NCBI GenBank assembly: GCA_964634815.1
Contig: CAZWMD010000003.1
Location: 62,001 to 126,000, forward strand
Reading direction: 5' to 3'
Length of the DNA stretch: 64,000 nt
From: JALZVT01 sp964634815
GTDB taxonomy: Bacteria > Pseudomonadota > Gammaproteobacteria > Pseudomonadales > Azotimanducaceae
Of this stretch, positions 7,100-14,915 are shown in pieces; within the stretch, counting starts at the first letter, position 1, and every line of letters starts with the position of its first letter. Both the position numbers and the translations under genes were made by a program. The notes beneath the pieces were generated by a model, which made no database searches, had not been told where the DNA came from, and worked only from the letters and a program-made list of their open reading frames with translations.

Positions 7100-9067
7100 C
7101 TAGTTAAGAGTTTGTTCGTGAGGCAGCAGAAGCGGCAGGGGCTTGTTTAACCGTTTGCTGTAGAGGTGGTTAAACGCGAGCACGCTTTTCACATAGCCCC
7201 GTGTTTCCCGGAAGGGAATGGTTTCAATCCAGACTTCCATGGGCATCCCCTGGCGATCTTTGATCCAGCGATCCACCCGGTGTTCACCGGCGTTATAGGC
7301 CGCAAACGCCAGCGGGCGCTGTTGGTTGTAGCGCACCATCAGGCTTGCCAGATATTCGCTGGCAATACGAATATTGATTGCTGGCTCATACAGATCCAGC
7401 GTAGTGGGTGTTCTTAAGCCAGCCTTCTTTGCCGTACGCTTGGCCGTTTCGGGCAGCAGTTGCATGAGCCCTCGGGCGTTGGCGCTCGATCGTGCCCGGG
7501 GAGCGAATGCACTTTCTTGCCGGGTAACGGCAAGCAGCATACTGGTGGGTAGGTTGGTTGCGTGTCCGGCCTTGCCGTAAATGGTTGCAAAGACTTCCGG
7601 AAAGCGCAGATCCAGATCGTTGTGTAATTGCGCTGCGTTTGCGGCGACGATGGCCTGATCAAGCCAGCCGTGTTGTTGTGCAAGCCGTGCTGCAGCCGCC
7701 TGTTGCTGGGGCGTGAGTTCGTTGAACACTTGCCGCCACTCGCGCCGCGCATTTATCAAATCGTCTACGGCGTAGAGTTCAAAGGCCCGATTAATGCCGG
7801 GGGATTGACTAACCTTGAGCTCGGCTGCTGGCGCAATCACAGTGGCCTGGTGATTGAGGCTTGTGTCTATCCCAACGTCTCGCGCGGCCAGGAAGCCGTA
7901 ATAATTTCTTTCGCCAGCAATTTGTCTGAGGTCTGCGCCTTCACTGCGTTGTTGCCAGTAGCGCCATTCGGATTGGGTCCTAGTAGATTCACCCATCTGA
8001 TTTATCCAGTAGAACGCTTCGCTCCAGTTCTGTTGCCGAACGGCTTCGCGTGCGATGCGCTGCAAGCTTGTGTCCGACAGGTCGCCCGGTCGCTCTGACG
8101 GGTACAGTGATTCCTCTGCAGCCTCAATATAGAGCCTGGCTTCGATGCTCTTGCGTGTGGTTTCGCTGAAGCTATGGCTGGTTTTGACACGATCCCAGAT
8201 CGCCAGGGCCTGGGCTGGGTCTTTTCTGGCCAGGCGCTGCAAGCCAGCGTTCAAAATTGCGCGATTCGGCTCCGTGTCTTTGCTGTGAGCGGCCGGGTTG
8301 AAGCGAGTTTGTGGACGAACATGGGCGTCATAAAGCATCTTCGCTTGCTTCTTGAACGACGCAGACCTGGCAAGTTTGATCAGATACTTAGCCAGAGTTA
8401 CCTCGTTTTTCTCTAGCGCCAACACCATGCGTTGCCAGACCAGATCGTCGCTTAAATAGCCTGCACCAATCCAGGCATCGAATAGCGAGTCGCAGGCCTT
8501 GGGTTGAGACTTGTGGTGCAGCCAGAGTGGCGCCACCTGATCGAGGGCGGCTTTTCTCTTGCCCGAGCGGTAGAGCGCGCGGAGGTAATAACAGCGCCGG
8601 GTTGCACTGCTGCTGGGAACGTAATTGGCCAGATACTCGTTCCAGCGACCCTGACCTGGCAAGCGCAGTAGCCAGCGATCTCGCAGTCGCTGCGCGAAAG
8701 GATAGTCGCTGTAGGTTTGCATAAATTCTGCAACATCAGCGCTCGACAGCCGATCAACTCTCTTTCGTTGATAGTGATAGTCGAGATAGGGTGCGAGAAC
8801 GTAGTTGGCCAGGGTTGCCTTGCGTTTTTTGAAGGCGCTGATGCGATCCTTCGCCAGATCTTTTAGTGCGAGTCGGTATTCCTTGCGCGCTTGCAGCCTT
8901 GCATCCTGTGCAATCGGACTGTTGCCGGAAGGGGGGTGGGAGATCCCGTCTTCTGCAGCTTTCAGGCTCAGGGGCGTTAAACCCAGAACAAGTGATGCAA
9001 ACAGCATTGCTGACCAGGGGCTGCAATAACCGCGCCGGAGATAGTTCATAGAAATGGCGTACTTCAT
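7100..9067 (-). CDS. slt: soluble lytic murein transglycosylase (Slt70-like)
   Basis: Periplasmic peptidoglycan lyase of 655 residues. The ATG at 9067 follows AAGG and lies 22 bases after the uspA stop. It gives a signal peptide (hydrophobic run ending 'LSLKAAED'). Residues ~40-450 form the alpha-helical U/L superhelix of Slt70-type enzymes. The C-terminal SLT domain has catalytic Glu518 in 'AVTRQESAFAPRARS', then 'ANARGLMQLLPETAK' and 'AFAAYNAGEHRVDRW'. Length and order match E. coli Slt. It cleaves the MurNAc-GlcNAc bond to form 1,6-anhydro products. It may be cotranscribed with uspA. Confidence 0.94.
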   Translation of the reverse strand: MKYAISMNYLRRGYCSPWSAMLFASLVLGLTPLSLKAAEDGISHPPSGNSPIAQDARLQARKEYRLALKDLAKDRISAFKKRKATLANYVLAPYLDYHYQRKRVDRLSSADVAEFMQTYSDYPFAQRLRDRWLLRLPGQGRWNEYLANYVPSSSATRRCYYLRALYRSGKRKAALDQVAPLWLHHKSQPKACDSLFDAWIGAGYLSDDLVWQRMVLALEKNEVTLAKYLIKLARSASFKKQAKMLYDAHVRPQTRFNPAAHSKDTEPNRAILNAGLQRLARKDPAQALAIWDRVKTSHSFSETTRKSIEARLYIEAAEESLYPSERPGDLSDTSLQRIAREAVRQQNWSEAFYWINQMGESTRTQSEWRYWQQRSEGADLRQIAGERNYYGFLAARDVGIDTSLNHQATVIAPAAELKVSQSPGINRAFELYAVDDLINARREWRQVFNELTPQQQAAAARLAQQHGWLDQAIVAANAAQLHNDLDLRFPEVFATIYGKAGHATNLPTSMLLAVTRQESAFAPRARSSANARGLMQLLPETAKRTAKKAGLRTPTTLDLYEPAINIRIASEYLASLMVRYNQQRPLAFAAYNAGEHRVDRWIKDRQGMPMEVWIETIPFRETRGYVKSVLAFNHLYSKRLNKPLPLLLPHEQTLN

Positions 9068-9089
9068 TTGCCTTGCTTGGTTTGGGTGG

Positions 9090-9539
9090 TTAGTCGGTGC
9101 TTGCGATCTCACCAACCCGCACGGCAAGCACGTCGCAGATCGCGCCGTGGAGTACGGCATTTGCCGTTGATCCGAGCAGCAGCGCCAGGCCATGCCGGCC
9201 GTGGCTGCCCACCACGATCAGATCAGCCTCCAGTTCACTGGCTATCCGGTGAATCTCGCTGTCAGCGCGACCAAAAATCAGATGAGAACGGTCTTCCGGA
9301 ATGCCGTGTCTCGCCGCAAACTCACTCAGATGACGCCTGGCCTGCTCATGAATCTGATCCTGTACTGATGAGATATCCATTGGAATATCGCCACCGTACG
9401 CAAGACTTAAGGGTTCGATGACGTGCACAGCATGCAGAATGGCCTGATTGCGTTCGGCCAGGGCTTTCGCCCGGTTGGCGACGTGGACCGACTCCTCCGT
9501 AAGGTCCACGGCCAACAGTACTTTCTTGTAGGTGGACAA
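9090..9539 (-). CDS. universal stress protein, UspA family
   Basis: Cytoplasmic nucleotide-binding stress protein of 149 residues. 'KKVLLAVDLTEES' is the first strand. The ATP-binding signature G-2x-G-9x-G-S/T is present in 'GSHGRHGLALLLGSTANAVL'. The start is a TTG at 9539 with GGAG about 10 bases upstream; a nearby ATG is in another frame. The next gene on the strand is slt. Confidence 0.92.
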   Translation of the reverse strand: MSTYKKVLLAVDLTEESVHVANRAKALAERNQAILHAVHVIEPLSLAYGGDIPMDISSVQDQIHEQARRHLSEFAARHGIPEDRSHLIFGRADSEIHRIASELEADLIVVGSHGRHGLALLLGSTANAVLHGAICDVLAVRVGEIASTD

Positions 9540-9690
9540 CTGGCATGCTCCGATGGCTGAAATTCGGAGGGTACATCACACAACCCATCGGCGAACAGTA
9601 ATTATCTCCCACACCAGTAAGCGGCCTAAAATCTGCTGGCTTGTGCTACAACTGGCGATTGAACACACCTGGATGGAGTTTGAGACACGC

Positions 9691-10302
9691 ATGACCTGGT
9701 TGGTGATATTAGTGGTACTGGCCGCCGCGTTTGCGCCGGTGGCTTACATGATGCCCTCCAAGCGGGATCGAGCGCTTTCAAGTCTGCGCATGGTTGCCCG
9801 GCGGGAAGGTCTCGAAGTTGCGGTTACCCATCTGCCCAAGCTTGGCGCAGAGGCCCACGAGCGGGTTAGTGCCAGTGGCAAGCTGCGTGAGGCGCAGATC
9901 GATTGTGTGTCTTACGGCCTGCGCTTGCCGAAGCGGCAGTTGCAACCCGTGCGGTACCGATTGCTTCGGCTCGAGGGGACCCAATTTCCTGTGATAGCCG
10001 GCTCAAGTTGGGAGTTGGACAGGAAATTTCAGCTATCCACCGCAACCCGGCCGGACCCCGGGTACTGGGAGGTGCTTGCCGAGATTGAGTCGCTGCTCCC
10101 GGGTGACGTGCTGGGGCTCGCGGTCACAGAAGATTTTGTGCTTTGTTATTGGCGGGAACGGCTCAAGGCGGCTGCGGAAAAAGGCCGCAATCCTGAGGCA
10201 TTGGTCGCCGATATCCGTGAATTGCTCAATAAAGTTGCGTTTCATCACAACCAGCATTTTCCGCCGCCGGCGGCGCATTCTGAGCCGGAATCACCGGCTT
10301 AG
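9691..10302 (+). CDS. membrane-anchored conserved protein, unknown function
   Basis: About 203 residues. An N-terminal helix ('TWLVILVVLAAAFAPVAYMM') anchors the protein, and the rest is predicted cytoplasmic: 'PSKRDRALSSLRMVARREGL', then a mixed alpha/beta region. I recall a similar short membrane-anchored protein between lexA and topA in Pseudomonas, which fits the neighbourhood, but no function is known to me. The ATG at 9691 is chosen because the helix follows at once; an ATG at 9673 would add six residues. A Pro-rich tail ends the protein. Confidence 0.7.
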   Translation: MTWLVILVVLAAAFAPVAYMMPSKRDRALSSLRMVARREGLEVAVTHLPKLGAEAHERVSASGKLREAQIDCVSYGLRLPKRQLQPVRYRLLRLEGTQFPVIAGSSWELDRKFQLSTATRPDPGYWEVLAEIESLLPGDVLGLAVTEDFVLCYWRERLKAAAEKGRNPEALVADIRELLNKVAFHHNQHFPPPAAHSEPESPA

Positions 10303-10338
10303 GGCCCCGCCACAGGTCGCAGTTTTCGAAAACCCGTC

Positions 10339-10368
10339 TTGACAGGCGTTAAAATCACCCCGTATAAA
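10339..10368 (+). promoter_or_regulatory. sigma-70 promoter of topA
   Basis: TTGACA at 10339-10344 and TATAAA at 10363-10368 are separated by 18 bp. A GC-rich stretch (CGGCGCCGTCC) follows, where the discriminator would be. GC-rich discriminators are typical of promoters that respond to supercoiling or stringent control, a fitting property for topA, though that is inferred. The leader to the ATG at 10416 would be about 40 bases. Confidence 0.8.
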
Positions 10369-10415
10369 CGGCGCCGTCCGACAGCTGTACCCGAACAAAA
10401 GAGAGCGCACCGCCA

Positions 10416-13166
10416 ATGGCACGATCCCTCGTCATCGTGGAATCACCTGCAAAAGCCAAGACAATTAACAAATATCTTGGCAAAAACTATGTTGTACGCT
10501 CGAGTATAGGGCACGTCAGGGATCTTCAGGGTGCCCCAGCCGCTGACCACAAGGATCGAGCCAAGGAAGCGGCCAAAACCCGGGCCATGTCGCCTGCCAA
10601 GAAAGCCGCCTATAAAAAGAAGCGCGATCGAACCCAGCTTATTCGTCGTATGGGTGTTAACCCGGACAAAGGCTGGGCCGCTAACTACGGCATTGTGTCG
10701 GGCAAGGAAAAAACGGTCGAAGAGCTTCGCAAGCTTGCCAAGAATGCTGACGAGATCTATCTCGCGACGGACCTTGATCGCGAGGGCGAAGCCATTGCCT
10801 GGCACCTTCAGGAGTTGATTGGTGGCGATGCCAGTCGGTTTAAGCGCGTGGTATTTAACGAAATCACCCGCAAGGCGGTGCAAGAAGCGTTCTCCCAGCC
10901 CTCAGTGGTTGATCTGGATATGGTCAACGCCCAGCAAGCGCGGCGTTTTCTGGATCGGGTTGTGGGCTTTCAACTGTCACCACTGCTCTGGGCCAAGGTT
11001 GCCAGAGGGCTATCTGCTGGCCGGGTTCAGTCGGTAGCGACCCGCCTTATTGTCGAGCGCGAGCGGGAAATCCGAGCGTTTGACCCCGAAGAATATTGGG
11101 AAGCCTTTGCCGAGTTACAACGTGCAGGCGAAACCGGTACGCACCGCTTCCAGGTGGTAAAAGAAGATGGGGCCAACTATCGGCCGGGCTCGCAGGAGGC
11201 ATCGGATGCCGCTCTTGCAAAGCTCAAGGATGCCCATTTTGAAGTGAGCAAACGTGAGGACCGCCCCACCAGCACCAAGCCTGGTGCGCCGTTCATCACC
11301 TCAACTCTGCAGCAAGCGGCGAGCACCCGACTCAGTTTCAGCGTCAAGAAAACCATGACGATGGCACAACGCCTTTATGAGGCCGGTTACATCACCTACA
11401 TGCGAACCGACAGTACCAACCTGTCGACCGAAGCGGTTGCCAGCGCCCGCGATCATATTCTCGAGCACTACGGCAAAGACTATTTGCCGGAAGACCCCAT
11501 TAAGTACACGAGCAAAGAAGACGCTCAGGAAGCGCACGAAGCGATAAGGCCGTCGAACGTGGGTACGGTTGCCGATATGGTCACCGGAGTAGACCCGGAC
11601 GCAGTGCGCCTGTATGACCTGATCTGGCGACAGTTTGTCGCCTGCCAGATGCCCCGAGCCCGCTATCTGAGTTCCAACGTGCAGGTGGCTGCTGCCGGTT
11701 TTGAGTTACGTATTCGCGGCCGAATACTGCAGTTCGATGGCTATACCAGGGTACAGCCACCAACCTCCAAACGTGAGGAAGATCGTGCTCTGCCTGATCT
11801 TCAGGTGGGAGAGGTGCTGACTCAGAAAGAACTGGAAGGGATTCAGCACTTTACCAAGCCGCCGCCACGTTACGGCGAAGCCAGTTTGGTGAAAGAACTG
11901 GAGAAGCGCGGTATTGGCCGGCCTTCGACCTACGCGGCGATTATCTCGACGATCCAGGATCGCGGCTATGTGACGCTCGAGAATCGGCGGTTTTACGCCG
12001 AGCGAGTGGGTGAGTTGGTTACCGAAAGACTGGTTGAGAACTTCAATGATCTGCTCGACTACGGTTTCACGGCGCGCATGGAAGAGCAACTTGATGCCGT
12101 CGCTCAGGGCGACACAGATTGGCGCAAGGTGCTCGATACCTTTTATGACGGCTTCTCTGAGCGTTTGGTTGACGCGGCGGATGCGGAAAATGGCATGCGT
12201 CCGAATGAACCAACCAACACCGATATTGAGTGTCCTAAATGTCAGCGACACATGCAGGTCCGTACAGCGAGCACCGGGGTATTCCTGGGGTGTTCCGGTT
12301 ACGCGCTGAAGCCCAAGGAGCGCTGCACCCAAACGCTCAATCTGATTCCTGGCGAGGAAGCCGTAGATGTCGAAAAGGACGACGAGGGCGAGGCGAAGTT
12401 GCTGCGCAACAAACGCAAGTGCCCAACCTGCACCACACCGATGGACAGCTACCTGATTGACGAGACCCGCAAGCTGCATGTTTGTGGCAACAATCCGGAC
12501 TGTGCCGGGTTTGAAATCGAACCGGGAACCTTCCGCATCAAGGGTTATGACGGTCCGGTACTGGATTGCGATAAATGCGGCGCAGAGATGCAGCTAAAGT
12601 CTGGACGCTTTGGCAAATACTTTGGCTGTATGTCCGAGGACTGCAAGAACACCCGTAAGTTGCTGCGCAGTGGCGAGCCTGCGCCACCCAAGGCTGATCC
12701 TGTACCCATGCCTGAACTCGCCTGTCGTAAAGTGGAAGACCACTATATTTTGCGCGATGGCGCTGCAGGCATCTTCCTGGCTGCCAGTCAGTTTCCAAAG
12801 CACCGTGAAACCCGGGCCCCGTTGGTCAGTGAGATCATTCCTCACGCCAATGAGCTGGACCCAAAGTTTGCCTATTTGCTCGAAGCGCCGGTTGCTGATC
12901 CAGATGGCCGGCCCTCGGTGATCAAATACTCACGAAAAGAAAAAGAGCAGTACGTGGCCAGCGAAGACGATGGCAAGGCCACCGGTTGGCGGGCGCACTA
13001 CGTAGACGGAAAATGGGTTGAGCATATTCCGCCGCCGAAAAAGAAAGCTGTGAAAAAGACGGCCGCCAAAAAGAAGGCTGCGAAGAAGAAGGCGCCAACC
13101 AAGCGCAAAACCTCAACCAAATCGACCGGTTCGGATGCGGATAAGGACGTTAAGAAAAGCGCGTAA
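10416..13166 (+). CDS. topA: DNA topoisomerase I (type IA)
   Basis: Relaxes negative supercoils; 916 residues. The Toprim domain opens the protein ('ARSLVIVESPAKAKTINKYL') and contains 'ATDLDREGEAIAWHL'. The catalytic Tyr is Tyr328 in 'AGYITYMRTDSTNLS'. 'KRGIGRPSTYAAIISTIQDR' is also typical. Three four-Cys zinc ribbons follow (pairs CPKC, CPTC, CDKC), then a further C-terminal repeat and a Lys/Ala-rich tail of about 40 residues ('KKKAVKKTAAKKKAAKKKAP'). Such basic tails are common in actinobacterial and some proteobacterial TopA and likely contact DNA or RNA polymerase. AGAGAGCG precedes the ATG. It converges with lexA. Confidence 0.98.
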   Translation: MARSLVIVESPAKAKTINKYLGKNYVVRSSIGHVRDLQGAPAADHKDRAKEAAKTRAMSPAKKAAYKKKRDRTQLIRRMGVNPDKGWAANYGIVSGKEKTVEELRKLAKNADEIYLATDLDREGEAIAWHLQELIGGDASRFKRVVFNEITRKAVQEAFSQPSVVDLDMVNAQQARRFLDRVVGFQLSPLLWAKVARGLSAGRVQSVATRLIVEREREIRAFDPEEYWEAFAELQRAGETGTHRFQVVKEDGANYRPGSQEASDAALAKLKDAHFEVSKREDRPTSTKPGAPFITSTLQQAASTRLSFSVKKTMTMAQRLYEAGYITYMRTDSTNLSTEAVASARDHILEHYGKDYLPEDPIKYTSKEDAQEAHEAIRPSNVGTVADMVTGVDPDAVRLYDLIWRQFVACQMPRARYLSSNVQVAAAGFELRIRGRILQFDGYTRVQPPTSKREEDRALPDLQVGEVLTQKELEGIQHFTKPPPRYGEASLVKELEKRGIGRPSTYAAIISTIQDRGYVTLENRRFYAERVGELVTERLVENFNDLLDYGFTARMEEQLDAVAQGDTDWRKVLDTFYDGFSERLVDAADAENGMRPNEPTNTDIECPKCQRHMQVRTASTGVFLGCSGYALKPKERCTQTLNLIPGEEAVDVEKDDEGEAKLLRNKRKCPTCTTPMDSYLIDETRKLHVCGNNPDCAGFEIEPGTFRIKGYDGPVLDCDKCGAEMQLKSGRFGKYFGCMSEDCKNTRKLLRSGEPAPPKADPVPMPELACRKVEDHYILRDGAAGIFLAASQFPKHRETRAPLVSEIIPHANELDPKFAYLLEAPVADPDGRPSVIKYSRKEKEQYVASEDDGKATGWRAHYVDGKWVEHIPPPKKKAVKKTAAKKKAAKKKAPTKRKTSTKSTGSDADKDVKKSA

Positions 13167-13191
13167 CCCCTGGGGTGACGCGCGACAGGTT

Positions 13192-13221
13192 GCAGGCAAG
13201 GTCTAAGCAGGCAAGGTCTAA
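13192..13221. repeat. perfect 15-bp tandem duplication
   Basis: GCAGGCAAGGTCTAA occurs twice back to back (13192-13206 and 13207-13221) in the 82-base gap between the convergent topA and lexA stops. It could be a recent replication-slippage duplication. No terminator-like hairpin with a T-run was found in this gap. Confidence 0.9.
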
Positions 13222-13248
13222 AGAGGGGCGGTGAGAGAGAGTAGTGGG

Positions 13249-13848
13249 TCAGTGGCGTCTTAACACGCCAACACTCAACCCTTCGATGGAGAAGGCCTGT
13301 TCTCGAAGGTCAACCTTGATCGGTTCATACTCCGGGTTTTCGGGCAGCAGAGTGATCTGGTGTTTTGCCCGGCCGCGCTGCAGCCGCTTCACAGTGACCT
13401 CATCTTCGATTCTGGCGACAATAATTTGTCCATTAGCGGCATCTTCGGTTTTGTGTACCGCCAGCAGATCCTGATCGAGAATGCCTACATCGCGCATGCT
13501 GTCGCCTCTGACCCGCAACAGATAGTCTGCCCTTGGATGGAAAAATTCCGGCGGTACAGCGCAGTGTTCCTCAACATGCTCCGCGGCCAGAATGGGTTCG
13601 CCTGCAGCCACCTGACCGACAATGGGGAGGCCCGCGTCTTCTGGCAGTCTGATACCGCGACTGGTGCCTGGAATGATCTCAATCGCGCCTTTGCGTGCCA
13701 GTGCCTTAAGATGCTCTTCTGCTGCGTTGGCGCTTTTAAAACCGAGTTGTGCGGCAATGTCGGCACGGGTTGGTGGGTAGCCAGTGGCAGAGATATGTTT
13801 TCTAATCAGATCAAGAACTTGCGACTGCCTTGTGGTAAGCTTCTGCAT
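13249..13848 (-). CDS. lexA: LexA repressor / SOS regulator
   Basis: 199 residues. The N-terminal winged helix ('LTTRQSQVLDLIRKHI', recognition helix region 'TRADIAAQLGFKSANAAEEH') binds SOS boxes. The S24 peptidase domain has the Ala82-Gly83 cleavage site in 'GQVAAGEPI', catalytic Ser117 in 'RVRGDSMRD' and Lys154 in 'VTVKRLQ'. RecA-ssDNA triggers self-cleavage. Two LexA boxes 114-147 bases upstream (13962-13977, 13980-13995) imply autoregulation. sulA, which often follows lexA in this lineage, is absent from the window. Confidence 0.97.
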   Translation of the reverse strand: MQKLTTRQSQVLDLIRKHISATGYPPTRADIAAQLGFKSANAAEEHLKALARKGAIEIIPGTSRGIRLPEDAGLPIVGQVAAGEPILAAEHVEEHCAVPPEFFHPRADYLLRVRGDSMRDVGILDQDLLAVHKTEDAANGQIIVARIEDEVTVKRLQRGRAKHQITLLPENPEYEPIKVDLREQAFSIEGLSVGVLRRH

Positions 13849-13947
13849 GTTTTTTGACTCGCTAAGTAGGACGTTTTAAGGGGTAAAGGCTTTGCTAGTG
13901 GGCAAACCTGGGAAGCAAATGTAGTGTGCTCAGGGCCGGTTTGAATC

Positions 13948-13976
13948 TTGCACTCATAAACCTGTATCTATATACA
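13948..13976 (+). promoter_or_regulatory. possible sigma-70 promoter overlapped by LexA box 1
   Basis: TTGCAC (13948-13953) and TATACA (13971-13976) are 17 bp apart on the plus strand. The -10 lies inside the first LexA box, so LexA would block it. If used, transcription would begin near 13983, downstream of the ATG at 13977. This creates a conflict over the start of the next gene. Confidence 0.35.
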
Positions 13977-13977
13977 A
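13962..13977. promoter_or_regulatory. lexA: LexA box 1
   Basis: CTGTATCTATATACAA matches the gammaproteobacterial LexA operator CTGT-N8-ACAG at seven of the eight conserved bases (last G is A) with the usual AT-rich core. It lies 114 bases upstream of lexA. Confidence 0.75.
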
Positions 13978-14915
13978 TGCTGGGACTATATACAGTTACT
14001 AAACACTCGACAAGCCGCGGCTGGCAGCCGCTAGTGCTTGCGCTGGGCGCGGGCGTGTTGTTGTTGGCAAGCAGTTGGCCTGTGTGGGCTGCGGAACCGG
14101 CGCCAGAGAGCCAGGCCTCATCCACTCAAAGCGCTATCCAAAACGCTACCCAAACCAGGACAACCGTTGAGCGTGGGCTCGAGATTTTCCAGGAGGCGGA
14201 TCGGCGGCAGTCCGGTTTTGTTGACATGCTGGTTGATCTGAAAATGATCTTGCGCAATCGCAAAGGTAATGCGGTGTCCCGTGATCTGGAGCTTCGTCAG
14301 CTGGAGGTGCCCGATGGCGGCGACAAGCTTATGGTGGTCTTCAATACCCCCAAAGCGATTGCCGGGACGGCCTTGTTGTCTCACGGTCAGATCACCCGTG
14401 AGGATGATCAATGGCTCTATCTGCCCGCACTTAAGCGGGTGAAAAAGATCGCGTCAAGAAATCGTTCCGGTCCTTTTCTGGGCAGTGAGTTTTCTTATGA
14501 AGATCTGTCGACCCAGGAGGTCGAGAAATACACCTATAACTATCTGCGAGAAGAAGCCTGCGGTGACCAAAACTGCTTTGTGGTAGAGCGTCGTCCTGGC
14601 CCAAATCTGTATTCGGGTTATTTGCGGCAGGTATTCTGGCTCGATACCGAACATTACCGCACTCAGAAAGTTGACTACTACAATCGTGGTGACCGGCTCA
14701 CCAAAACCCTGGTGGGCAGTGATTTTGTTGTGTTTGATGTTCCCGCGGTCGACCCGGCGTCAGGGTCTGCGAAGATCTGGAAGGCTGGCCGCATGCTCAT
14801 GACCAATCACGTAACCAAAAAGAGCACCGAGTTGACCTGGGATGCATACCGTTTTGGTGTTGGTTTGAGTGCTGAGCGTGATCTTTCTGTCACGAGTCTG
14901 CGCAGAGTCAGATAA
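13977..14915 (+). CDS. LolA-like outer-membrane lipoprotein-sorting protein
   Basis: Predicted periplasmic protein, about 312 residues. It has a signal peptide (basic start, then 'LVLALGAGVLLLASSWPVWA' and AEP). The body matches the LolA-like domain found next to RND exporters: 'DMLVDLKMILRNRKGN', 'DKLMVVFNTPKAIAGTALLS', 'DDQWLYLPALKRVKKIA', 'SGPFLGSEFSYEDLS' and 'YLRQVFWLDTEHYRTQKVDY'. No MMPL/RND exporter gene is adjacent; the next gene encodes a barrel-like protein. The start is doubtful: ATG 13977 gives a good signal peptide but lies in LexA box 1 with no ribosome site, and a GTG at 13926 would add 17 residues. Confidence 0.8.
   Translation: MLGLYTVTKHSTSRGWQPLVLALGAGVLLLASSWPVWAAEPAPESQASSTQSAIQNATQTRTTVERGLEIFQEADRRQSGFVDMLVDLKMILRNRKGNAVSRDLELRQLEVPDGGDKLMVVFNTPKAIAGTALLSHGQITREDDQWLYLPALKRVKKIASRNRSGPFLGSEFSYEDLSTQEVEKYTYNYLREEACGDQNCFVVERRPGPNLYSGYLRQVFWLDTEHYRTQKVDYYNRGDRLTKTLVGSDFVVFDVPAVDPASGSAKIWKAGRMLMTNHVTKKSTELTWDAYRFGVGLSAERDLSVTSLRRVR
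13980..13995. promoter_or_regulatory. lexA: LexA box 2
   Basis: CTGGGACTATATACAG fits CTG-N10-CAG and has the full right half ACAG. It is 2 bp from box 1. Paired boxes are normal at lexA promoters. Here they also cover the start of the divergent envelope operon. Confidence 0.65.

Noticed and set aside
11706..12479. 257-codon open frame on the minus strand within topA
   Set aside because: It lies wholly antisense to conserved TopA coding sequence and its translation shows no family motif. High-GC coding often leaves the opposite strand open.
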